Positions 12,475 through 25,494 of a stretch of 64,000 nucleotides of DNA are shown here, piece by piece; positions within the stretch are counted from its first letter, which is position 1; each line of letters starts with the position of its first letter. Source of the stretch: Epiperipatus broadwayi (lineage: Eukaryota > Onychophora > Udeonychophora > Euonychophora > Peripatidae); contig JAQFVV010012405.1 of the NCBI GenBank assembly GCA_028023455.1, positions 5,977,334 through 6,041,333 on the forward strand, read 5' to 3'. The translations under genes and the position numbers were made by a program. The notes under the pieces were generated by a model. That model searched no databases and was not told where the DNA came from. It saw only the letters and a list, made by a program, of their open reading frames with translations.

Positions 12475-12612
12475 AATTATCTTAGCAATAGATTAATTAA
12501 TCTACAGAAGTATATGTATCTATTCACATTTTTCAAACCTAATCATGGCATTTCACAAGGTTCACAGTTTGTATCATTGCTATTTGCAATTTATATAAAC
12601 TTCTATGATTAA
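12475..12612 (+). pseudogene. Reverse-transcriptase fragment of a Jockey/CR1-like LINE
   Basis: An uninterrupted frame of 45 codons reads NYLSNRLINLQ, then HGISQGSQFVSLLFAIYINF. This corresponds to the non-LTR RT region SYLSNR...GVPQGSVLGPLLFxIYINDL. The usual proline of PQGS is replaced by serine, and the GP after the QGS block is lost. Recognisable similarity stops at TAA 12610-12612, before the catalytic YADD block. I cannot place the clade more closely than Jockey/CR1-like from this length. Confidence 0.7.
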
Positions 12613-13307
12613 AGAAATTGAACAATGCACTGAAGGCCATTTTTTTCTCATCTTGGACCATTTTCTTCCTCATCTTGGAACAATCATTCAAATCATATCC
12701 TTCATTGTAAATGATTTTATAATATTCAGAGGCCTACAAAATGTTTCTTTCATTATGAATATTTTAAACCAATTCAAAACTTCAATTGTTTCCACAATAT
12801 GAATTACAAATCATCTATGTGAACTGTCTACAACTTGTAAATCACCATAATTCTTCAAGGTAACTCTTCATTCTTTCTCAGCATTGCTATTAATCTGTCT
12901 AAAATGTAATTAAACCATTACTTGAACTTGCATTATGAACACATTCTTTCAGTATGAAAACGAAAGTATTCTGCCCAAAAATGTTATATCCCATTATGAA
13001 AGTTTGCATATTGAATGCTACATCACTCCCAATAAGCTTATGCCTGTAATAAAAGCATACATCTGGGGCTCATCTTTGTATATTTTTTACCAATCAGAAT
13101 TACTTGCTTTTCTATTTGCAAATGAGTGCCTAGTAGATATGTCTCAAGTCTTTTGTAACTTATATTAGAGCCAAAATATATATTTCAACTCTTGTTAATT
13201 CATGTTTCAGTGTTAATTCCCTCCCTCCAATATCATTGCTTGTTTCACTTTCATGTGAGTCAAATGATCTTTTTTTATAGATCATGCCTTTGAGCATGCT
13301 GATTTAT

Positions 13308-13322
13308 TAGATCAATATAATA
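13308..13322. repeat. Target-site duplication, left copy (pair at 13639-13653)
   Basis: tagatcaatataata is repeated exactly on the far side of the palindrome. Confidence 0.8.
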
Positions 13323-13638
13323 GTCAAATATGTTTAAAAATACATATATACAAGCAACAAAGATTACAAATTATAAAATTATCATAGAAAAGCCTTTTTT
13401 AGCAAATTATGTTTTTTTGCCCTTTTCAATATGTCTCCACGATTTAAAGCACATACAGCGACATCTATATCAATACATGAGCAAAAAAACAATTTGCTGA
13501 AAAGGCTTTTCTATGATAATTTTATAATTTATAATCTTTGTTGCTTGTATATATGTATTTTTAAACATATTTGACTATTGTATACTTGAAGTGCAACTTA
13601 AAAAAAGAATTGGTTTTAATTCTGATTCTTTTTCTGTA
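13323..13638. mobile_element. Palindromic insertion, foldback family C
   Basis: Arms of about 100 bp (approximately 13323-13420 and 13482-13574) are near-perfect reverse complements around a 60-bp loop. The insertion lies between exact 15-bp repeats tagatcaatataata at 13308-13322 and 13639-13653. Outside the right arm a 60-bp unpaired tail precedes the second repeat. There is no coding capacity, and no second copy of this family was seen in the window. Confidence 0.8.
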
Positions 13639-13653
13639 TAGATCAATATAATA

Positions 13654-16600
13654 TCAAGTTAGCATATCATTTAAAGATTTAATTGAAAATAATCTAGATA
13701 TCTATGGACAACTTTGCTGGTTGCTAAAACCCTAACCAAGTTGCAAAACTTTTGTATTTTTCACTCATAGTCAAAATTTCTATTTAATCCATTTTAAGAT
13801 GCAATTTTAATTAAAATGTTTCTCAACGATCAAATGTCAAATCCACATGTATCTTAAATAATAATTACCCAGAAGACTCACCAGTTCATGTTTCACAAGC
13901 ACACAATCAACTTCAAGCAATTGCTTTAAAAATATGTAAACTACTTTCAGCCCTGTAATGCACCTGAAATCACTCACATGCTGTTCCATAATATTTGATA
14001 GTAAGAAATACATTGTACTCGAAAGAAATAACAAGGAATGATTCAGTTCATACTTACATTCTCTCAATTTTTTTACCATGAACATCATGAACAAAACTTG
14101 GCAATCTACGTCACTTATGCACTCTCTTAGCTTGAACTTTTATTATCATTAAAATTTCTCATAAGCTATCATTCTTGAAGTAATTATAGATTAGTTATGC
14201 ATTTATTCTTATGAAATACTGTAAATTTTTCTTTGTACATATGCTAATAATTGTAAAAAAATATGTTATCAATCAGAAAAAAATATTTGATTAAAAAAAA
14301 AACTTTTCATTCATGAAATTAGCAATAATTTTATATTTCATTTCAAATACTTATTATCACCAAGTAATTTGCTATAAATTAGCTTTTTTTAACTATATTA
14401 TAATTTATTTTTGGCAAGTACCACATATGCATTTAATTTCTTATGGATTATTTTTTTATTGCTTTTATTTAACATACTATAGCCATCAATTATTTTCTTG
14501 GGGATTAGACTGCTTAAAATTTTGATAATAGTAAAAAGTTTGTTTAATTTCTTATGGATTAATTTCTTCATTGCTTGCTATCTAGTGACAGATCATGAAA
14601 TTTAGAGTCACATACTGTAAAAGTATCCATGTTTTTATATTAATACTTATTATCTATTTATTATTTTAATTAGTTTGAGTCCATAGTTCTCTGCAGATGG
14701 GTTTTATTAATTTTACTATTAACCATTATCCTGCACAAATTCTGTTTGGCTGAGTGAGTTAAAACTAAACTTTTGATTGGTCAATTACAGAATCAGCAGT
14801 AAAAATATATTCATCTTTTAATATTATATTCATTTTAGTTTCGTTTGTAAAAAGTATATTAATTGTCAGATGATGAAAGTGAACAAAAGTTTTTTCAAAA
14901 ATAAATTTCAATTTATAATTATAAAAATATTCGATAGCGGAAAATGTAAAAAGAAGTTCATAATGAATTACAAAGTATTTAGGCATCATTGAATTCTTTT
15001 TCAATTTACGTTAGTGTAAAAATAAAGATTTTTGTAGCGAAATCTTACTATTTTTTATTAAAATCTTATGATTTTTGTAAAATAATTATATTTTAACATA
15101 TTTTATACAAATACGTTATGTTATGTAAAAAAAATACTTAAAACGCTCCAAAACATTTATTTCGTTTTCAAAATCAAAACAAAGAAGTTGGAATGGGAAA
15201 GTTGTTGACACGTGCATGTATGAGAATCAACCAATCAGCATCTAGGAAGGTCTGTCTTCTCTCTTTGTTATAACTTTGAATGCCTATATTATTGGTTTTT
15301 TACTTGTAAAATAATTCAAAAGAGGGCAGTGTCTTATGGTACTTTTTAAGCCTTAAAATGAGCCTAAATATGCTATAATAACATAAAAACTGCCCAAATT
15401 AGAGAGAGTTAAGCCATGTACGAGTTACCTTGAGACAGTCTGTAAACTGGTTAATATTATAAAAACTTAAAAGTAAACTATGGGATAAATACCTCTTGAA
15501 GACCAATCTTACTAGTGCTGAATGCTGCCTTCTATAACAATTTTAATATTGTTCTCTAATCAACAATATGATCTGACCAATACAGATTAGTTTAGGATGT
15601 TATCTCTCTATTTAAAAATAAGTTAATACTCATGTATCAATATTTGAATGGACAGGTAACTACTTTGGCTACTTGGAGAGGGAGTGTTCTAAGACTGCTT
15701 TGAACTCGAAAAATTTTATTCACATTCAAATTTCAGGTCTTGGTTATTATAGAATTTCCAATATTATTGTTTTTCTCAATCAAAAATTTTTTTATTATTA
15801 AATGTGTTACTCTTTATAGTTAATAAGCACGCATATAATTGTATTATATGGATGCAGATTACTATTTATTTATTTTTTTAACTTTTGAAGAAATAAAAAG
15901 ATAAGTGATCTCATTATGTAAAATAATCTTAATTGGAACTATTTATCATAATCCATTTTTGCAAGCAGTTAAATTTTTCTCATTTTATTAATTGTGAGAT
16001 TGGGGAGGGGGGGATCTTTATTAAAAAGGTAAATTAAATAAAAAAATTCACCAAGGTCAAGATAGAAAAAATGCCATCAATCCCTAATGGTTATTTACAT
16101 ATCAATAAAATGTTACCAGCATGTGTATAACATGCAACCACCAATTTGAATGAATGATAACGGAATTTTAAGTGTTTGCAATGAAACTGTCTTTGCATCT
16201 GGTATCGTTAAGCTGTTTGTTTCTGTGATTTGATCAAAATATTGAAAAAATGTTGCATTGTGCTCAAATAAAGTAAGAAAAATTACTTGGAAAAGATTCA
16301 AAACATATGAAGAACTTTGTCCCAATGTTAGTGTTTAAATGGATAGTGGAGAAATTATAAAATTTTTAAATATAGTAAGCAGTAAGTTGCAGGATATTTT
16401 GTCTTTAATTAATAATCTTTTTAAGCAATATGTATTAAAAATTATCTTTTAACTTTTGTTCAAGTAACTACGCAGTATTCAGTAGTAATATCTTTTGGGG
16501 GTAAAACCTATCTCATTTAATATATGTAATTTTAAATAATTGTTGGCCAATGTCTTATTCATAGTTTAAAATCAGTCTTCATTGTTTTTGAATACTGTTT

Positions 16601-17309
16601 TTGGAATTCACAGTTTGTTTGTTTTTAATTTTTTTTATAAAATTAAGTTTTAATTTTAAAAAGAAAAAGATTTTATTTGGAAATTAATATTTTCTATTAA
16701 TAATTGTGAAATAAAATTTGCAAATTAATTTTTAATAAATATTTTAATAATAATGAATTGAATATATATGTATATTAAATGCAAATTTCACCATAATTAC
16801 AGATATTCCATCTTCTATTAAAAAAAAAAAAAATCAATTGCTTAAATTTTTTCCTGACATTTATAAGAAGAAAAATTCTTTATTAAAATTGATTTTTTTT
16901 TTTTTTTTTGTTATATAGATTACATTATTTTCTAATAGATAGAAAAAAAACTTTTATAAAAATATCAGTATGTAATTGTATTTATAGAAGTTTTATTCCA
17001 AGATGTTGTCACTTAATGGAGTTCATTTTTTATTGATCAGTTGAAATAATTATCCCATTTATATAATGCTCTTTTTTTTTTTTCAGACTAGGACAACTTT
17101 ATGTATTTTTTAAAAAGAAAAATGTTTTAAGTGCTTTTAGTATGTATAAGGACTCACACATGTATATATAATGAGTTTGTTTTTTTTTTTTTTTGATAGA
17201 AAATAAATTGCCATTGTCATATTATTTATAGCAAAATTCCTAATTTGTATGTTTAAAGTTCAAAAATATTAAACACATATCTGGCATCTATTTGAAATAG
17301 TTGACATAG
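13654..17309. other. Long stretch without a recognised gene
   Basis: Only short unrecognised ORFs are present (for example 13837-14094 and 16113-16325, both minus). Around 15220-15235 there is a CCAAT-like accaatcagc, but no linked gene. Homopolymer tracts occur near 16822 and 16894. The run ggggaggggggg is at about 16000. Confidence 0.5.
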
Positions 17310-17475
17310 ACTATGGGTGTTAGTAGCTGGATTGCTGGTTCAGCATGAAATACATATATTAGAGATCATTTGTCTTTTCACATGTATATGGCCATGTGTA
17401 TCTGGTATATTGGATAGAGTGGATGATTGTAGGGAGCTTGAAAGTCTGGGTTCAAATCCTCTTTATTTACATTTA
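17310..17475 (+). repeat. Diverged family B copy with a tRNA-promoter-like end
   Basis: The stretch gctggttcagcatgaaatac at 17331 and the following segment match the right arm of the 10-kb family B element. The right end reads gatagagtgg (17415), then ggttcaaatcc at 17449-17459, an exact tRNA B-box-type match in the usual order after an A-box-like block. The corresponding part of the 10-kb copy is degenerate. This suggests that one end of the family derives from a tRNA gene (inference). No flanking duplication was seen. Confidence 0.6.
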
Positions 17476-17479
17476 GGTT

Positions 17480-19670
17480 ATGTATACGCATTACACTTGT
17501 ATTTCAATATTTTATATTGATTAATAAATTAGAATCCCAATAATTTCTTGCATCATATAGTTGGACATAGTTGTGAAGGTGGTGACTTCTTAAAAGCTTA
17601 AGAAAAATCTATTTGATAATTTGAATGCAATTGTTTAGCTCATACTATGATTTTGCTGCTTGAATGTCACTTTATGATCAACTAATCATACAAATATTCA
17701 TAAATATTTAGAGCATATTTGTTTTGGTGATGAAAATTTGTTTACTAGTAATCATATGTTATTTTCAATTTTATTTATATATAATTAATTTTTGACTTTT
17801 ATGCTTGGAATACTTTTTTTATATAGATTCCACTGGTATGTGGAGACAAATATAAATAAAGGTGAATGAAATTGTTTTGAATGCTTATTTTATTTAGAGC
17901 AATTAATTCTTCTAAACAAAGGCAACCTCCTCCAATTTATCATATCAACTAATGTATATATATAAGATTTAATTCAATAAGTAAATAATAGAATTTTAGA
18001 TGACTTATCAAGCTCAAGACTACAAATATATTTTATTGCTTTTCATTGTATTGGAATGAATAAATGAGACAAGTTTACAGACAGACAGACAGGCGGGCAT
18101 GCAGGCAGTTTAAGTTCATTATTTAAATTCATAAAATAAATAAATAAAATATGGGAGAAAAGCTATTGTCTTTTGTAACTATATTATTTATTTTTATGTG
18201 TAAATTTTATTTAATGTGTGATTTGTTTTGGAACAATTGGTTTTATTCTATAAACCATTTCAATAAAACTTGGACATTTATAATAATAAAAAAATATATA
18301 TTTTTAATTTTCAAGATTGTGAATTTACTTTAATATGGGTATCAAATTATGAAATAAAGGAAATATTGAAAAGGATTATGTCTATTGGAAAAATCTTATT
18401 AATAGTTTTGCAATGTTTAGCGTCTTAGTGAATTTTTGAAAAATTGATTTGAGACTAATTTTCACAATTTTCAGTTTTAATAATGTTAAAGCAAAATTCT
18501 AAACATTGACAGAAAATAGAAAAACTAAGGGGAAAATAAGGCTAAGAAAAATAGTGATTACCATTTAAAAAGTACAAAAAAAAAAAAGAAATTTCAATAT
18601 CCAAAATAATTATTAATTGTTTGTTCATAATTTGTAATTAATCATTAACTAAGTTTAAAATTAAATATTCATTGATATTTTCTTTATATTCTTCACAGAA
18701 TTCTCATTCAAACCATGTATAATATTTCTTACCTGAGATAATCCATAACTTCAGAACTTATAAATAAAGAACAATAAGAATTCATCATATTTTTTTGTAC
18801 TCCAGAAGTTAAAAAATCTAATGGCATCTATAAGAAAAAAGATTCTTCCTAATAACAGACACAAAATAAATCATTTACTGAAGGTGGATATGCATTTGTA
18901 ATTAATGATAAGAGAGTTTGTACTTCTTGATAATGAAGGGTAAGCCTTCGAAAATGTTTGGAGATTTAATAAATTGTTATTATTTATAGAATGGTTCAAG
19001 ATAATTTTCCTATATATCATATTCGAATTATATAATGTGTGAATATTTAATACTAACACATATTAAAGTTTTACACTTCATGTCTATCTAAAAGTAGAAG
19101 TTGAAGGCCACTATCTTTATCAATAATAAAATTAGTCTCCTCTCTTCATTTTATATTTTTTTGTGCACACCAGTGATGCTATCTTGTTATATTTATTGTC
19201 CCATACAATATGAATTATTTGCATATAGCACATTTGCTAACTGTAGGCTTGAAAATAATGTGATGCAAGATGTGACAAAACTACTGACTCCACAGCATGA
19301 GTGCCAAGGCATAGGCAAGACTCTGGATTTGATTCTTTGCCTGCATACAATTCCATGTGGTATATGTAATCATTGTGCTATCACCACATACCTATTACTT
19401 GAAACCTCTCTTTATTTGTTTTAAGAGTTTATATTATCACATGGTACTATATACATTAAATTTTGTGATTACTTCAGTAACTACAGCCTTTCTATGCAGC
19501 TGATAATCAGCCTTAACTTTAAATTATTGTAATAGATTTTTTACTATAAAATCTTTCCATTGACTCGTTGTAAATCGAAAGATTTCACGAGTTAATGTGT
19601 AATAAGAAATGTGGACTTAATTAGTGAAGTATTGAATAGCTTCATGCTCTCAGATCAAACCGCTTCAGCT
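17480..19670. other. AT-rich DNA, nothing recognised apart from a microsatellite
   Basis: No supported gene. A GACA-type microsatellite lies at 18077-18108. The ORF at 19101-19424 (plus, 107 codons) has no recognisable domain. Confidence 0.5.
18077..18108. repeat. GACA/GGCA microsatellite
   Basis: acagacagacagacagg followed by cgggcatgcaggcag, an imperfect tetranucleotide run. Confidence 0.85.
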
Positions 19671-19675
19671 TCACC

Positions 19676-19803
19676 TATTTAAATAGAAAGTAGGTTGAAC
19701 TAAAGAAGGGTTCCCCTCTTTTCTTCCAAAGAGTAAGCTTGTGGTTTAAGACCTGTAGAGATCCCTACTATCGCATTTTTATACGCATGTGCTTGAGGCT
19801 ACA
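19676..19803. repeat. Foldback family A copy (single arm)
   Basis: The part tcttccaaagagtaagcttg and the following segment to tcgcatttttatacgcat match the loop and right arm of the 18-224 element. Only one arm is kept. Flanks share only the 8-mer cttaatta, too short in this AT-rich DNA to call a target duplication. Confidence 0.6.
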
Positions 19804-20720
19804 GCCTTAATTACACTGTTCTGTAATAGCATAATTTTATAGATGCAGTTAAAATCATTACTTGTTATACAAAGAGACATGCTAGTACACACTAATACAA
19901 ATATAGACATGCTAATAAATTATTTAACCTTTTGAGAGTCATTATAAAATAATGTTGCCTCAAACTTAGATCAGAGCTCCAAAATTATATTGTACATAAT
20001 CTCATAATTTCCAAATATAATTTATATACTACTCAGACACGTCAGTATAAAGATAAATGCATTAATAAAAAAATCTAAAATAATAATCAAATAATAAAAA
20101 AATATAAAATGATTATAATCAGATACTAAAAAAATCTAAAATTGAATATTTACATACATATAATATATGGCATGACTTTTATTTTGAGAATGAAATTGTA
20201 AAATCTTTGAAGCTTGTGAAATCCATTTTTTAATTACATTATGCCATTAAAACGTTTGTGCTTTTTTTTTCTTTGTACAATCTAATAAATTGAGCAAAAA
20301 AAAAAAAAAAACTAATTAAATGGACTTATTACTAGAAAAATAAAAAAAAAATTGAATTTTTGTCCCAAAATCAAAGTGCAGAAAGTGATGGTATTGGCAA
20401 ATGAAAACAAAGAAATTTTAATTTCAAAAGAATGAATGGCAGCTATGCTAACTTTTGCAGAATAGTTTAAGAGAAAATTGTCTATAAAATTTAAGTATCC
20501 CACAACATCTTCAATCAGTATGTGATACCATTATGAATTTACATCTTTTTTAATTTTGTATTATTTTTTTAATTGAACAGGTGTATATCTCAGTATTTTT
20601 CTAATTATGAATCTATTTTACAAAAATCAAATTAGTTTGAATTTACTTCACAGGGTGTGTTATCCCCTTTTTTGAATCTTAGCAGTGAATCATAGTCTAA
20701 ACTTTAAATGTAAAAAATTT

Positions 20721-21310
20721 CTATCCATATTTTCTGATCAATGGTAATTTTCAAATTTTTTATATAATTCTTATTCTACTTTTTATAAATAATACTTACC
20801 ATAATAAAAATCAAATTTATTTTATTTTAATACCTGTTTGTATTTTAAAATATAAAAAAATGTACCCAACTGAATTCAATTACAAGGGTAAAAAAAATTT
20901 GTGTGGTGTTTCATTTTGTATTGTATTGCTGCATAGCTTTCATTCATGTGTTTTACTGTAAAACTTTATTTTATTCTGTGTGTCATCTTGTCTGATCAGT
21001 CTATAAGTAAAACTTTGAATAAGTTGAAGGCTTTTTTAACTATCCTCCATTTTTTCTGATTTACAGTTATTTCTTTTCCTAATTTTTTATATTTTTATAC
21101 TATATTTTATAGATAATACTTATTTATAATAATAAAAAATCAAATTTATTATGATTGTATTTTTCTTTTCAAAAATGCATTCGACTGAACTCAATTAAAA
21201 AGTTTAAAAAAAAGTGCATTGGTGCTGCATAGCTTTCATGTCGGTGTTTTATTCTGTATGCCATCATGTATGACTGGTTTGTTAGTAAAAAAGGCATTTT
21301 ACTAATCCTT
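20721..21310. repeat. Two-copy diverged tandem duplication, unit about 0.3 kb
   Basis: Unit 1 (20721-21039) and unit 2 (21040-21310) share, in order, tttctgat, taatactta, aaaaatcaaatttatt, gctgcatagctttcat, gtgttttact/attctgt and aaggc/aaaggc blocks. Unit 2 ends just before the piggyBac reading frame, so this may be the duplicated 5' flank or subterminal region of that transposon. Confidence 0.65.
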
Positions 21311-21323
21311 TTTATCAAAAATT

Positions 21324-22997
21324 GTGTCCAAAACTGTTTCTAATTTTGAAATGTACTTGCAAATGTTGGATAATGAAGATGATGGTGATGTTGCCCAGAG
21401 TGTAAAAGATAATACTGATGTGGAAATGCAGAGTGAATGCAAAACTGAAATGTCTGAATCTGATATTGAAGATGAATTTGACAATAAATTATTCAAGCAA
21501 CAACATATTCATCCATGATAATGGATTCAAATGGGCCACAGAGTCTCCACCAGTAAATAAAAGAATAAGACAGCATAATATAGTCAAAGCTTCACTAGAA
21601 TTGGCCAATAATGTGAAAACTTTGGGAGACAGCCCAAATCCTGATCAAGTATGGAATTTATTGTCTGCCAATACTATTTTGATTGGAATTATAATATGGA
21701 TAAGTAAAAAAAATAGAACAAGCAAGAACAAAGCATAAAATTCAAAATCATCTTCATGACATCGATTTATTAGAATTGAAAACATTTTTGGAACTACTAG
21801 TCAGTCTATATAGAAATATTCAGATCAGGTAATGAAAATCTTGATTTGTTGTGTATAACTGATGGAATCAAATGAGAAATTTGTTGAAAAGTTATGCTTA
21901 AAAGATTTGATTTTGTTCTTTGTTGTCTTCATTTTAATAATCTTGATGATCTAAAAGAGCAAGATAAAATGGTACTGCAGCTACTACCTGTAAGTTATTT
22001 GAAATGTATGTTGAAAATTGTAAAAAAAATTATGGCATTGTAATGCAAACTTGCACTAATGAAATGTTTGTGACATTTAGAGGGAGATGCAAGTGTAAAT
22101 TTATATACCCAAAAAAGTCTGGGAAATATGAAATAAAACTTCTTTGCCTGACTGACACTTTTAACAGTTATTTTTTAAATGCCTACATATATATTTAGGA
22201 AAAGGTTCTGACAATAGGATGTCTGAAAAAGAAAAACATTTTAGCATCCTATCATAATCTGTTATTAGATTGATGAAGCCAATACAAAGTTCCAACAGAA
22301 ATGTTATGGCAGACAATAGATTTAGTTTCTTAGTAGTTGTGGAGTTATAAAGGAGGAGGCTAACTTATTTGGGAACTTTGAAGAAAAATAAAAAACTAAA
22401 TTCCTTTTCCATCATAGTCAAAAGCAATAGAAATCGCATTATATGAATGGTGGATTACTCCTATCATATGTCTCAAAAAATATATAGCTGTATTACTAAT
22501 TACTTCTGTGCACTATTCTAACAAGATCAATTGCAGACTATAACTTGACAAAAGAAGAAATGGATGCACTTGATCAGAAATAGACTAATTATTTATCCAG
22601 CAGAGAAACAAGATATTGGTCAATGGCAATTATTTTGTAAATGTTGATTATTTTAACTATCAATGCATTTATTTTATATCAAAATTATAAGCAATCAACA
22701 AAAATTCAACACATGAATTTGTAAAAATATTAACAAAATTATTTACAAGTCCTGGCTTCTAACACACAACCTTCAAAATGAACTTTATGTCCTTATTTTA
22801 TGAGCATTAATAAGGTCTGAAGTTATTGATAATGACTTTGACAAGAATACAGATGTCAAGCTTAAGATAAAGAAAAATTTGCTGCCAGTGTTCTATGCTG
22901 TTGAAAAGAAAAAATTTTTGTCTGCAGAATATGTAGCAAGCTGATTTGTGTGGAGCACATTTGTTTATTTGTTTTTTATGTTCATTTGGAACCTTAA
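21324..22997 (+). pseudogene. piggyBac-type transposase pseudogene (PGBD-like)
   Basis: An acidic N-terminus (MSKTVSNFEMYLQMLDNEDD) is followed by KWATESPPVNKRIRQHNIVK (about 21530), matching the family's KWxxxPP...RTRxHNIV block. The core follows: VENCKKNYG (22007), FRGRCKCKFIYPKKSGKYEI (22073) and KLLCLTDTFNSYFLNAYIY. Next come MADNRFSF (about 22312), TYLGTLKKN (about 22360, translated loosely) and MDALDQK (about 22561). A C-terminal cysteine-rich domain, FVCRICSKLICVEHI, ends at TAA 22995-22997. The order matches full-length piggyBac transposases, but at least five frameshifts or stops break it. TTAA-flanked terminal repeats were not found. It may be a fossil transposon or a decayed domesticated copy; the fossil is more likely. 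Confidence 0.88.
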
Positions 22998-25490
22998 TTA
23001 TACCTAATATATTTCTCATTAGTAGTAACACGTACTAGTTGTAAACTTAATCTTACAAAAATACTTTGTGGCCATTACAGGTTAAAAAGATTCGAATGAA
23101 ACATTTGAGTAGATTAATATTTCAATGAGCTTCTAATGTTAACTTTCCATTCATAAGATAGTGTATCAAGAGAATTGGCACAACTTTTTGCACTTATGTT
23201 TGTTTGTTTTTTCTACTTGAATTCTACTAATCAGTGAAGATAATGTTGCTTTATTTCATTTTTTTAACAGTATGGTTAACTATTTGGGATATAATTATAT
23301 TTATTAATAACTTGAAATTTTACTGTCTTTATTATACTTAAATCTAATCTATTATTTTGAGCTGTTCTTTATATATTAGACTTATAGTTGGATAATTTGA
23401 ATAGATTTTTAACTAAAATTTATTGAAAATCTGGAATTATGTATATGAAATATAGGTACTGCTTTTTACTACTTGTTCAGTTCTGAGTATTTATTTGGAT
23501 ACTTCCAGATCTGACCTTTTAAATTCAAGTTTCTGTATTTTTAATATTGCATGCAAACAAACATTTTAATAGGTTTTTTTATTTAAATAGTAATGACTGT
23601 TATGTCATAAATATTTGCCCACTATTCTAACTTTCTTGCAATCTGCCACTTCCAGGCCACACCTGCAACAAAAACTGAAATAATCATCATCTAAACCAAT
23701 TACTGATGAATAAAATGCATGCTAAAATTTTAATCTCATTGTATGTGTTGTAGAAAGTCTTTATTGCAAAATTTATTAATGCAATTCTAACAGGGTTGAT
23801 GCTTTTCATATGTCCTGGAATATATCTACACATGTTATATTTATATTCCAGTTCCACTTTGGTCGCTTAATATACTTATATCTTAATACTCTTAAAGGAA
23901 TTAGATTGACTGGCTAAATGAAAGATAATAAAAGCCTTCTTAGCCAAAACTGTTTGGAACTAATGGATATTACATTCTTCATGGCTTTTTTTATTATTTT
24001 TCAAGCTACAAAGTTTAAATTCTTTAAGGACAAATATATTTATATTGGGTATTTTATTATTCTGAAAATTATTCATGGATTAATAGCAAATATCACATAA
24101 TGTAAGATAATAAAGTCACTTAATATTTGATAGTAGAATTATCAATACCTTAAACTTGCATATAGTGTAAATTTAATTACCTTGAACAACTTTACAATGG
24201 ATTTTACATTGATGAGTCACACTTTGCTGTTTTGACTACAAATTTTTGAAGCACATATTTAATAGGTGCATGTTTCTTGATTGCCAATACAAATTTTTAT
24301 GTTGATCTTAGTGTTTAATGTATTAAAATATTTTCTTTAATAAAGTTTGTTTCTTCTTAATTCTTAAACACTCATTGATTTTGAGTTTGGTTGAAAGGTA
24401 ACTAATAATACAAACTGTTTGAAGATGGCTTAATTTTTTATGCACAAAATTGTTTTAGATCTTATACTGTAATAACCAACTTTTGATGTTGCCTGCTGAC
24501 ATTTTAGTACACTGTCAATGAAGAACGATATATTCTAACCATGCAAATATTTAAATTAGTTTTTTGAATATCAGTATGCAGTGTTACAAACATAAATAAA
24601 TGTAAACTTACATATGTAAAATAAGTATGCAGTATTGGCTTTTTATAATAGTTTATTCTATTGGATAACAAATAATGAAATAATAGTAATGACTTCTGAT
24701 AATTGCTGTAGTAATATAAATGCTTAAACCATTATCAGATGCTACCAATACATTGGAGCAAAAGGATTCCTCTATTCTAATTAATTTTTAATAGAGTTTT
24801 ATCAAAGCAATATTCTATAAGCCAATGAAAATGAGGCATTCTCGTATAGTCTTGCAAGATCCATATGAGTTATTTAAGCAGCCAGACTTTTCAGGGATCT
24901 ATTGACTGAAAAATGGACTCTTTGAATTGAATTCATGGTGAATATTTAATACTACTTCAGTGAAGCAGGAATCGTACATCTAAATATAGCAGAATTTACT
25001 GTTTTTATTCTAGCATTATTTGAATATTCATTGTGAAAATATTCATTCACTTGGCTTGGATTGAAAATATTGTGTGTATATTAATGTAAGCTTTAATGGT
25101 TATTTTGAATATTAGAAATCATGGACTAATTTGAGATTATACTATATTATTAGTAATATTGAAAGAAATTATTTACAAATTATGAACTATTCATTAAAAG
25201 GTATTCTGATAATTCATAATTAGCCATATATGTATTTTCTCTATTGTATTTTTGCACTTGTGAGAGGGAAGGTGGAATTTATTTGCTCTAATAATATTCT
25301 TTAATGTTTTTCATTAGAGTTATAATGCCTTGCAGAATAATAGACTCCATAACTAAAGTTATGTAAAATGCAACTCAACTCTCATTTTTAGTATCCAGAT
25401 ATTATTTTTGTTTTTATTAGTAATATGTATTAAAATATTAATTTTTGGCAAATGCTAAACTTATAAACTTTATATATCTTTTTTGTGATC
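22998..25490. other. AT-rich DNA, nothing recognised
   Basis: No supported coding sequence or repeat family. Confidence 0.5.
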
Positions 25491-25494
25491 ATAA

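Noticed and set aside
15181-15430. Possible promoter with a CCAAT box
   Set aside because: A single accaatcagc without a linked gene or start region is not evidence.
19616-19805. 8-bp target duplication cttaatta around the family A copy
   Set aside because: Eight AT-rich bases are expected by chance at this distance.
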